A DNA stretch of 64,000 nt from Macrotrachela quadricornifera (lineage: Eukaryota > Rotifera > Eurotatoria > Philodinida > Philodinidae): positions 282,093 through 346,092 of the forward strand of contig JAJEKB010021746.1 of the NCBI GenBank assembly GCA_022393335.1. The letters run 5' to 3'. Shown piece by piece: positions 35,984 to 46,046 of the stretch. The first letter of the stretch is position 1. Every line of letters begins with the position of its first letter. A program made the position numbers and the translations under genes. The notes below the pieces were generated by a model. It did no database searches. It saw nothing but the letters and a program-made list of their open reading frames with translations, and was not told the origin of the DNA.

Positions 35984-38177
35984 TTTATCAATAAGATTGA
36001 TTTAATATATATACCATAGTTGGTTTTTTTCGTAAGATTGTAAATTTTTTTTTTTTTTAAATTATTTTTATTGTGAAAGATTTGTTTTTGTAATGACATT
36101 ATAGTTATGAATCAGAGGAAGAAAAAGAACGAAAACTAGAATTCTCTATCCAATGAAAATTTTTAATCATGCTTGAAATTGCCAATAGGTGATTTAGGTT
36201 TAAAAACCAATACTGAGTTTTTGAATACAAGGAATTATATATATATATTGAACAGACATTGATTTCTCGTTGAAATAGATATAATCTAATTAACATATCT
36301 CGATTGTTTTTATGCTATTCATTATATGTTTCTGTACAGCTACAGTATACAGATCGTTATTATCAGCATTACAATATTATTCAAAGTCATATTCACTAAC
36401 AAGATAATGTTAATTTAATTCTTTTATTACTGATAAAATTCAGTTAGAATATTCTCCGTAGTAAAACAAAGTGATGTATTCTTAAATTTTTTTTTTGATT
36501 ATAGATATGAACAGCGCAGTATGACATGCCACGATTAATGTTAATTCTAATGACAAATCTGACGAAAATTTGAAAGATACTATGTGCGAATCATTTTTAT
36601 TATCAAACGTACATCAACTTATTTTGAAGAAATAATTAAGGTTAAATAAGATTTATTGAAGTGCAATAAGTTATACACTTTGTATCAGAGAATCAGCAAT
36701 ACTTTTTTACATGAAAGTTGTTAAATGCTTTATTTATTAAATAAATGACTCTCAAACTATAACTTATAAACACTTTTTACATGATTTATCTCATTTTAAA
36801 TTGTGTTAAGTATTAATGAATCAATCGAAGTGTCGAGCGACGATATTTTGAAAAAAGCAAAATACTTCATCATGATTCTTTTATCATAATTAAATATAGG
36901 ATAGTTCTCTGAATGTGAGAATCATTATTCTCGTAAAATATTTAAACAACAGAAAGTTAGTCACTCTTGAGTAAGTTCTATATGTAAATCCATGAGTTCG
37001 TGACAACTTGGATTATCGTGCAGTGTAATTTACAGATATATAGAGACGCTAAACCCAATATTTTTTTTATTATTTTTTGTTGAAATCACACTGACAACAT
37101 GATATCAGACATTATTCGATATTACTAAACACATATAAATGTCATTGATTTATATTGAAGATACCAGAAATAGATAAATCTTTCTTATTAAGATTTTAGC
37201 AAAATATCAATCCTATCTGGTCATATTTTTGCGTATTATTTCAATTATACTCATAGTGCTCAATAGAATAATCCATAATTTTTCATATCGTGTTGTACAC
37301 CTATCTGTTCCCTAGCTATACTGAGAAAAAGTCAGAAATAATTAATTTTATATCTTCAAAACATCATCAAAACAATGATCTTAAATGATCAGTTCTGAAT
37401 CATTTTGACTATTGTTACAAGAATTATCAAAGTAAATATTCGAATCATTTTAGAGAATTACCCTATTTCAATCTATGATAAGAAGAATCATTATGAAACG
37501 ATATCATCAAAATGTTAGGTTAAGATTTAATATGGTGCTAAAATCTATCGATTTATATAGTTTTAAAAACGATATGATAAAAAATCTTAGTAGACTGATT
37601 TGTGGTCTTATGTATGTGTTCTTTGAGATAGTCTAATCACATAAAGATTGAGTTTTTATAAAAAATATATTTTCAACTAAACATAGAAGAATTGTTTCAT
37701 CATTCAATTTTATAAATGAAACTCAAAATCACTCTAGTTCGACAGAATAAACTTCGTAGTCGTTGACCGAGTTTTAATATTTTTATTTACTGAGTTAAAA
37801 AACTTAATTTAAATTCATTACAAGCTCATGATTGCTATATCGTGCATTTGACTTTTTTCATCTATAAAGAAAAAAAAAAAAGTCATTTTCAAAAATAGAA
37901 AACATTCATTGCACCATAAACCATAACAGTTGTGCAATTTTTTTTGCTATAATCATTAGTCATATTTATATTCAATGTAAAGTGAATGTGGTAGAAGAAA
38001 AAAAGTATATCGTTGACTATGCAAATTTTGCATTCATTTCTTCTATATTAATAAGAAGACAGTATGCTATAAAAATAACTCTCGTTCATACCATATGACT
38101 TCTTCTAGAGGTCCGACGTGAGCGAGTTATCTACTTACCTGCTGCAGAGTAGAAGATGCTCAAGAAGATCTTCTCTC
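35984..38177. other. Intergenic, about 2.2 kb, no gene
   Basis: AT-rich spacer upstream of FEM1. Small frames near 35887-36296 are shadows or low-complexity. From about 38080 the composition becomes GC-richer (GGTCCGACGTGAGCGAG, then CTGCTGCAGAG), leading into the hammerhead-like motif. This may be the remaining terminal part of a Penelope-type element, but no reverse-transcriptase or GIY-YIG sequence was seen nearby. Confidence 0.5.
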
Positions 38178-38221
38178 CACGTAAGTATTTCATCATTGTA
38201 CTCTGATGAAGTCGAAACGTG
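38178..38221 (+). ncRNA. Hammerhead-ribozyme-like motif (Penelope-type)
   Basis: In order: 38178-38181 CACG, the UA of a GUA cleavage triplet (38182-38183), 38184-38187 AGTA, an 11-nt loop, 38199-38202 TACT, the core CTGATGA (38203-38209), AGTC, the core GAAA (38214-38217) and CGTG (38218-38221). Stem III is CACGU/ACGUG (5 bp including A15.1-U16.1) and stem I is AGUA/UACU (4 bp). Both core boxes are exact and correctly placed, with predicted cleavage after A38183. Stem II is only the four bases AGTC and cannot pair normally, so activity may be weak or need a dimer. Minimal hammerheads of this kind occur in Penelope-like retroelements. Confidence 0.6.
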
Positions 38222-38225
38222 CGAT

Positions 38226-38288
38226 GTTTCACTAATTGTGAAACACGGCAGAGAAATTTTTTCTGTTCGATGCGTTCGCGCATCGAAC
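38226..38288. repeat. Two perfect hairpins after the hammerhead motif
   Basis: GTTTCAC-TAATT-GTGAAAC at 38226-38244 has a 7-bp stem and 5-nt loop. GTTCGATGCG-TTCG-CGCATCGAAC at 38265-38288 has a 10-bp perfect stem closed by TTCG. Both follow the hammerhead core within 70 bp, which suggests a structured terminal region of a retroelement RNA. In addition, CACG at 38243-38246 could compete for pairing with CGTG 38218-38221. Confidence 0.7.
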
Positions 38289-38707
38289 TTCTAAAAAACT
38301 AGAAAAAAGGAAAATATGAAAGATATTTCATACTATTCAAAACATCATATACTTTTGATAAAAATATTGACTATTTGGCTCCAAAATTAGTACTTATTTA
38401 TTCATAAAATATCGATGGCCACAAAGATTCTTTTACTGCGAGGATCGATAGTTTTGGATAGTAAACTAAAAGTTCAACAGCAACGAGATGCAACTCTTAT
38501 AGTCCCATATAATGTATATTCTGTTTTACACCTTTTAGCTTGTTTATTGTAAAAATTTTTGGAAGACAATAGATTTTCGTGTAAAATTGATAAAAAAAAG
38601 CAGCAAGTGAAGAGAAAATACTAAAGATGAATTGTTCATTTAACATTTCGGATGACAACAAATAAAATATTTTAATCGACTTCTCAAGTGAGAGAAAGTG
38701 CTAGTTT

Positions 38708-41190
38708 TTATAATTTCGAGAATTTAGTAACACATTGACCACCATTTTCACTAACATACAAATTAAAATGTGAATCCAATGCCACACCATAAGGAAGAAG
38801 AAGGCTGTTGCCACCACTACCAAATCCAGCAATTGTAATACCTGTTGAATTACCATTACAAAAAAGTTGAATTCGAGAATTGAAGCGATCAGCAACATAT
38901 ATATTGTTCCATTGATCTAATGTTAAACCCTGTGGAGAACTTAGTTTAGTTGATGTTAATCCAGAACTTCCAGCAATACCAGCTACAACAGTACCAGTTG
39001 AAGCACCAGCATTCCATTTCATTATTGCATCTGCACCATTATTAACAATATATAAATCTTGATTTGTTTCATCATAAAATAAACCAGCAGGTGAAGATAA
39101 TTGATTTGATGCTGTACCTATTAATGAATATAAAAAGAGAAAGAATTATTATCTTAGATTTATTGATTTTTAAAATAATGATTCAGAAATTAAATATTAT
39201 GATTCCATAAAATGGAATAGGAAAATTCTTTCATTTATTTTACTTACCTGCTCCATTTCCACCAGCGACAACAATTCCTACTGTTGCACCTGATGTCCAT
39301 TTTGTTACACGATGATTTGAGCTTTCTGCAACAAATATATTTGAATTAGAATCTACCCATACACCAGCTGGACTTCTTGTTTGAGTTAATGCAGCTCCTA
39401 TAGTTCCGTCACCAGCTACTTTCACCCCTATAGATGCACCATTTGCCCAACGCGTAATTCGATGATTATTTGTATCACTAATGTAAGTATTTTGATTTGA
39501 ATCCACATAACTAAAACGTGCGGTTGAAGCTAAAGAAGTTAATCCAGTTCCACATGTACCTGTACCTGTACCTATACCAGCTACAAGAGTACCACTACTA
39601 GCACCAGGTACATATTTTACTATACGACAACCACCACCATCATTTATATATAATATATCATTTGAACCTATAAATATACCAGTTGGTGAAGATAATTGAT
39701 TCATAGCAGGTCCTTGTGAAGCGTTGCCCGCATACATGACACCAGTTGTATTCCAAAAAATTCCATTTGTACCTTTAAATAAAAAAGAAAAGAAATAGTT
39801 TTAAAGTTGAATCTAACTTGTTTTTCTATGTATACATACAAGGATTTATTAGTGATATAGAGGCTAAAGAAAAATATAAAAGTAAATTTTATACAATTTA
39901 TTAAATTACAAATACAAAATATAGTGGTTCATCGATTTCAATCATATTTCAGTTTTTTAACTGAAACAAATTGAATGAAAATAAATTCTTTTTTTTTTAT
40001 TCGATAGAGAAAAGTCATCACTGTGTCTTACATGTTGTTATTATTATTGGGCTTGTTATTACTGTTGTTGTTGTTGGTGTTGTTGTTTCTGTCGCTGTCG
40101 ATTTAATTAAGAGAGGAAGTAGAATAGCTATAATACCAATAATCAGAATAAAGGCTCCAATTATAAATGCTATTATACATGGTCGTGGACATCTGTAAAA
40201 AATATTAATGATTGAACATTTCAACAAATCATATGTAAAAATGACTAACTTTTTCTTTTTATTTCGTTTTAAAGTATGATGATAATCATTTGTAGTATCG
40301 AGTTGATCTAATTTTGGATTTATTGTCTGTTTTTATTCAAATAATGAATTTATAGAAGGTAGGAAATAAATAGTTATTAGTCTTACTGTGAGATTTTGTA
40401 AGTAATCATTAATACTCTCCTGTAAAACATTGATCATTGAAATTTAAATTATTTTTATATTTAATAAGAGTAATCACCTGATGATGAATGGTTGTCGGTG
40501 TTTCTAATAGAGACGTTTTAGCTTTAAAGATTGCTTGATGATTATGTTTTAGTTCGTTTACATTTCCTGCTGATAAACAATTTCTTTGTATTTGTAAATT
40601 CTTCTTCGAATTATTATCGTTCCAAGAATTTTGACTTGACTATTACAATAAATAAAAAAAATTTTCGATAATTTCCTAGTTTCTTTTCTTCTTACTTGAG
40701 ATAATAAAGGACGAATTGGACGAATTTTAGTGACACTGACAGAACGTCCTATATTCTTTGAAAATTTACCTAAACTGCTAGTGATCAATGTTCTTTTTGA
40801 TTCATCTAAGTTATGATGATGAATATCTGTAATAGTTGAAATCTATTTAAACAATTCTATTAGGAAACAATATGAATATTAAAAAAAAGTAAAGTAACCG
40901 GAGATAAAATGTTATGTCGATCAACACTTTGAGTGGGTGCAACATGAGTATTATTTTTTGTTCGAATAGTTGCATGAATGGTCTTTCTTGGGCATGATTT
41001 TGATGATGATAGATAATGACGCTAAATAAATCAAATAATAAGAAAAAGAATAAATATTATAAAAGATTTTACTCGACTTTTAACAGATCGATTATGTAGA
41101 TGACGAGAAAGTTTTATAACACTTGGTTGAATTGATTGAACATCATCTAAAACATTGTCAGAATGCAAATTAAATACATGGTATAAAACA
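38708..41190 (-). CDS. Single-pass membrane protein with extracellular NHL-repeat propeller
   Basis: Ten 3' exons are in frame: 41073 to about 41182, 40899-41021, 40696-40842, 40478-40639, 40387-40419, 40250-40326, 40032-40192, 39840-39863, 39248-39772 and 38708-39117. The 5' start exon was not identified; upstream of about 41182 the frame closes with TGA, so another exon must exist. The N-terminal about 200 residues are polar and basic, ending KRNKKKK. One transmembrane helix follows (CIIAFIIGAFILIIGIIAILLPLLI), then a Thr-rich stalk (TATETTTPTTTTVIT). Repeats of the form LSSPTGIF-(L/I)YI.D-RI-(K/R)W..GA-G..VAG are NHL blades, about six visible, making a beta-propeller. The basic flank argues for a type II topology. 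Such proteins are abundant in bdelloid genomes; ligands are unknown. Confidence 0.75.
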
Positions 41191-43220
41191 ATCTCTACCG
41201 TCTGTCAGTTGTACCTGACCTTGGTATGTTTTCATTGCAACGAGTTTCTCAGTTCTGATGAAACAAATTCTTATTTGTTTTTTCTTTGATAGAGAGAATG
41301 TTCTTATATATTTGGCTTCTTCATTCATCTGATTTGTATATTTAATTATATGAGAAAAGAAAACATCAGTATTTCGTATGTGTTCTGTACGAACAAAAAA
41401 AAACACGATAGTGTGTACAAAAGGTTTCCTATTTCTATAGTCTATTAATTGAATTTTTTATTGATAAAATACATTCTCATGTCGTGAGAATCATAGAGAC
41501 TTTGACGATTCTTAAAAAAAATTCGGCGTAAAATTGCAAGATTGAACTAAACTTACTGTTTACATTCATATGTTCTAAAAAAAACCGTTTCTATTTAAAC
41601 GTATAGTTTATAAATGATATTTGTTAAATAATTTAAAAGATGTAAAGGTAAAATATTTATATTGCATTTTAGTTTAATAATCTCACAAAAATTCATTTAG
41701 ATATTATCGATTTTGTTTTATATGTATTATTCAAATATTTATCGGTAGGGATGAATATTTTAAATTAATTTTATTTTTAAGAATTAACATAAATATTAGG
41801 AAAATATTTATTGTTTGACTATTCTTTTTAATCGATAGAAATATTTTAATTAACATTAATGTATAAAAAATAAATAGAAATATTTTTTTTTCGAAATAAA
41901 AATAAAAATTGTTAGTTGCGCATTATTTGTTTTAAATCACAGATGTACTATGTATCCTTATAATTACGCACTATTTATTTTTCTCATTGATTATCATGTG
42001 ATATGTACATTAATGAATGCAAGGACACATAATCTATTTAATAAATGATTATATAGTATAAAGATAGACGTCATCTACATAGGTTTATATAGAATTAAAA
42101 ATAAATATTTGTTACTCATTTTATATCTAAGAAAAAAAAACTAGACACGGCTAATCTATTCCAGGATTTTTACGTACAAAATGATGATGAGATAAGAACA
42201 TATAAATATTCGAAGATTTCTAATTTATTAATACTATATAAATTAAAATTATCTTTGAATGTACCTCATATACTTAATTTATTGGCAATGGTTCTCCTTA
42301 ATAAACAATCATAATTATTAATCCATTGAAGACAGGTGTAGTACATGTACAACTTCGAGTATATCTTAAAAATCTACCATCGGCAATAATTGCTGGATAA
42401 AACATGATCTCCTGTGGTATAAGACGAAACAAGACTGATCTCACAACCCGCAGAGATCCTACATATGCGATTTTTGGGTTATACCGGAAATGATGTAAAT
42501 ACCACACCTGTTCCAATGGGTTAATAGTATTTATCTTTGGATAACTCAAATATCGAATACCGTGATATTATCGTTGAACAAATTCATAACATTATCTCGG
42601 TTTGTCATAGAAGATTTCTGTCATTGTTCATGTTTGAATGAAATATCTTAATTCTATGTTGAATAAAACTCATTAGAATATTACAATCGATGGTATTTCT
42701 ATCACAGAAAATGGATTTTATTTCGACTATTAATATAGATGGAATAAAAATGAATTTAATTATTTTTATTTATGAAAATTTCAAATATATTTTATTCAAT
42801 ACTACCAATTATTTATTTATACTAGTCAGAATCTGTTAATCAACCATATTATTTTTGTATAATTTTTTTCAACTAAGGACGGCGGCCAATAAGAACGTAA
42901 ATTGACCTATCCTTAGATTTTCAAGAAAAGTACATCACCAAATACAAAATTTAACGGTGACTCTTTTAGTAATAAATTGAACACGTTTTAAAAAGAATTC
43001 TACGAATTTCGGTATTGATTTATAGGCTAAGTTTTTCACCTATTTTCTAACCACTATTTTCAAAAAATTCCTCTCTCAAAACTACTCAATCACTACTATA
43101 AAGTAGTCTAAAATAATGGAAATATATGGTGTTGCTGTACGTGTACGCGAGAAAGAGTGTAACAAAGGAGACGATTCAATTAAGTACAAGCAAATTTTTC
43201 TTTATTCATCTAATAATATT
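41191..43220. other. Intergenic, no convincing gene
   Basis: It should contain the missing first exon and promoter of the NHL gene; ATGAATGTAAACA followed by GTAAGT on the minus strand near 41550-41575 is one possible start exon, but its phase is unproven. The minus frame at 42298-42549 has fairly balanced composition but no recognised domain. Confidence 0.4.
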
Positions 43221-45326
43221 TCACAATTTTTTCCTTACAAATTCTAGATTCTTTAGCACAGTTTTTATATTAGGATGATTCGAAGGTAATGACTTTTGAG
43301 AAACGTTAAGTGCATGTTCAAAGAATGGAAGTGCTTTCGAATAATTGCCCATCCTTGTATACGCCTCGCCGATATTGTTGTAGGAGGTAATCAATGAAGG
43401 ATGATCTGTAGGAAGAGTTTTTTGAAAAATTGCATGTGCTTTTTCGTAAACCGAAAGTGCTTTTGAATGCTCTTTCATGAGGTCATACACCGCAGCGATG
43501 TTGTTGTAGGAAGTAGCCAAATCAGGATGATTTGCAGGAAGAGTTTTTTGGAGAATTTCATGTCCTTTTTCGTAAAACGAAAGTGCTTTAGAATAATCTC
43601 CCATGTTGTGATACACCAAACCGATATTATTGTTGGAAGTAGCCAATGAAGAATAATTTACAGGCCGAGTTTGTCTATGGATTTCAAATGCTTTTTCGTA
43701 AAATGAAAGTGCTTTAGAATAATCTTCCATGCTGTAATACGCCAAACCGATGTTGCTGTAGGAAGTAGCTAATAAAGGAAGATTTACAGGACAAGTTTTT
43801 TGACAGCTTTCAAGTCCTCTTTCAAAATACCAGATGGCCTTTCTATAATCACCTTGGTCATTTTTAACATATCCAAGATTATTATAATAAAGTGCTTTAT
43901 CAATCTCATCGGATGCCTGTTCGAGTAATGATGTATAGAGTTCTTCAGCTCTATCGAACTTTTTCAAGTGAAGCAACAAGTTACCTATTCGCTCCCATCC
44001 TGTGCCACGTGCAGTTTCTTGTATATATTTCGTGAGTGTTCGAAGTTGCTGATCATCATCTGATGTTATTGTAAGCTCAACTTGATAAAGTGGCTTGTTT
44101 GTGTCGATTTGTTTAATTTCACCAATACGGAAGATGGTATGCATAGAGAAAAGGATTTCTTCTTCCGTTTGGTAATAACTAATTTCTTTGATGGCGGCGA
44201 AAGGAGCGGAGGAAACAGAAGGATCAACAAACATTTGAAAGAGAATGCCAATCATATTAGTTTTTGTTAAGGCACCATTGGCGAATATAAGAGAAACTTC
44301 TCGTTTTGTACTGGTGGATAGAAAGCTGTCGAAGGAAATCAATCCACCTTTTGCTTTGTAAAGTTTCTCAAAATCTTCGGTCGATAGACCTTGTCCACGA
44401 TAAATTGTAAAGGGTTTTTTTTGGTAACCACTAATCTGTTGTTGATGTAGTTGTTTGATTTGCTGATGAAGATCACGTATGAAGAAACCTATATTAATGA
44501 TAATATCAACTTCTAATGTTCGAAGTGCTCGATTTAGCATTTGATACATAAAGCAATCACGTGTATACCACCAGATTGCCGATTTCGGCTGATATTTGTG
44601 TTCGAATTCATGAACAATATCCAATTGATCCGTATTACCATCGTAAAATTTACGACAGCAGTTTGCTAAATCGTTCAAGGATTGTTGGCCATATTCCATA
44701 TCAAGGAGAATATCCTTGAATATTTGAGTGTACATAAAGTTGGGCTCCAATTGATTTAAATCTTGTCTGGAAGCTTCTTTATTCATTGCGACAAAATTTA
44801 CAGGAATGGAATCTTGTTCACATTGTTTAACAGCCATTTGTAATGCTTCACGAATGAGTTTAATAGATGTATGTACGCCCTTGATTTTCTTCCATTGTTT
44901 TACCCACTGTTCGTGGCGGGCTTTGTTAATACAAAAAATGTAAATAGAATCTAATTTCGACATATCATGAATATGGGGAACTAAATTTTGACCCAATGAT
45001 CCCGATGTAATAACGAATGCTTTTTCATTATCAAATTCATTGAGAAATTGGATACATTGTTGCGGTTTAGTAAAAAGTTTGATGTCGTTCACAACGGCTT
45101 TTAGTTGTCCCAATGTATGTTTAGCATCTTTGGTGATTTCGTGAATATTGGGATCGATCCAGATTAATGAATAATTTTGAATAATCCGCTTACGGCGATT
45201 GATAGAACTGTCAGCTGTTGTTGATGTTGCACGAGAAGTATTTGATGTTGCACGAGAAGTATTTGATGTTGCACGAGAAGTATTTGATGTTGCAGAAATG
45301 TTCTGTTTTGATTTTTGTCTATTCAT
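43221..45326 (-). CDS. Arginine ADP-ribosyltransferase fused to TPR repeats
   Basis: Intronless, 701 residues. Residues 1-40 include three copies of ATSNTSR (a 21-bp DNA repeat). Residues 52-180 form an alpha/beta domain (LIWIDPNIHEITKDAK...AFVITSGSLG...DSIYIFCINKARHEQW). The ART domain holds the R-S-E triad: TIYRGQG (Arg310), FLSTSTK (Ser337-Ser339) and TEEEILF (E388-x-E390, the arginine-specific ExE form). Then about six TPRs from 445 on in kinesin-light-chain style (LATSYSNIGLAYYSMEDYSKALSFYEKA). The reaction is transfer of ADP-ribose from NAD+ to arginine of target proteins; the TPRs would bind partners. No signal peptide, so probably cytosolic. This architecture is greatly expanded in bdelloid rotifers. 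The GC content is higher than in neighbouring genes. A TATATATA at 45364-45371 lies about 40 bp upstream of the ATG. Confidence 0.9.
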   Translation of the reverse strand: MNRQKSKQNISATSNTSRATSNTSRATSNTSRATSTTADSSINRRKRIIQNYSLIWIDPNIHEITKDAKHTLGQLKAVVNDIKLFTKPQQCIQFLNEFDNEKAFVITSGSLGQNLVPHIHDMSKLDSIYIFCINKARHEQWVKQWKKIKGVHTSIKLIREALQMAVKQCEQDSIPVNFVAMNKEASRQDLNQLEPNFMYTQIFKDILLDMEYGQQSLNDLANCCRKFYDGNTDQLDIVHEFEHKYQPKSAIWWYTRDCFMYQMLNRALRTLEVDIIINIGFFIRDLHQQIKQLHQQQISGYQKKPFTIYRGQGLSTEDFEKLYKAKGGLISFDSFLSTSTKREVSLIFANGALTKTNMIGILFQMFVDPSVSSAPFAAIKEISYYQTEEEILFSMHTIFRIGEIKQIDTNKPLYQVELTITSDDDQQLRTLTKYIQETARGTGWERIGNLLLHLKKFDRAEELYTSLLEQASDEIDKALYYNNLGYVKNDQGDYRKAIWYFERGLESCQKTCPVNLPLLATSYSNIGLAYYSMEDYSKALSFYEKAFEIHRQTRPVNYSSLATSNNNIGLVYHNMGDYSKALSFYEKGHEILQKTLPANHPDLATSYNNIAAVYDLMKEHSKALSVYEKAHAIFQKTLPTDHPSLITSYNNIGEAYTRMGNYSKALPFFEHALNVSQKSLPSNHPNIKTVLKNLEFVRKKL

Positions 45327-45429
45327 AGTCAGTTGAATGACTCGTTAAATACCTATGTGAAATTATATATAGTAGGTTGTTGTTTAGACAAAGAGAGTTC
45401 ACATCATCTATGTATAAAGACATATTGAC

Positions 45430-46046
45430 GAGGAAATATATCTAGGTGTTTAAGCCGTTTGAAGTTTATCCTTTTGTGACAAGTAGACCTCGATGAGATA
45501 TGAAATACACGAAAAATATATGTGCCCTTAGACATTTCCTCAAAAGTTATAGACATTTTAGTAAAATTTTAGGCTGTAACTTCGTATATATCGATAAATT
45601 AAATGACATTATTTTAAGCTGAGATTTAGCCCACAGATAGGTATAATTATAACTAGAATACACTGGAAATTTCAGTTTAGAAGAATATTTCCTATACGAG
45701 ATATTGAATTTCTCAAAAAAAAATATGAAATTCGTGCATCTTTCATGGTATACCAGTTAACTTGGAAATTCAGTGTCTCTTGTAGGAAACATTCTTCTAA
45801 TCGGAAATTTCCAGTGCATTCTAGTCACAAATATATCTATCTGCGGGCTAAATTTCAGCTCGAAATAATATCATTCAACTTACTGATGCAAACTGAGCTA
45901 TAGGTTAAAATTTTACTAAAATGGTTATAACTCTAGAGCGAAGGGCTAAGGGCAAGTATTCTTTTGAGGTACTTCATACCTCATCGAAGTATATTTATTG
46001 CGAAATGATAGAATCTGAATGACATAAATGCCTAAATATGTTCCCT
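45430..46046. mobile_element. Foldback element, arms about 285 bp
   Basis: Left arm 45430-45715 and right arm 45756-46046 are imperfect reverse complements around a loop of about 40-50 bp. Matched blocks include CCTCGATGAGATATGAA/ACCTCATCGAAG, TTTTAGTAAAATTTTA, TTTAGCCC(A/G)CAGATAG, ACTAGAAT(A/G)CACTGGAAATTTC and TTAGAAGAAT(A/G)TTTCCTA. It has no coding capacity. It lies about 100 bp upstream of the ART-TPR gene, so it may bear on that promoter or yield double-stranded RNA if transcribed. No clear target-site duplication was found. Confidence 0.75.

Noticed and set aside
42298..42549. Minus-strand frame of 83 residues with fairly protein-like composition
   Set aside because: No family recognised, no exon partners in phase nearby; could be a decayed exon but there is no support.
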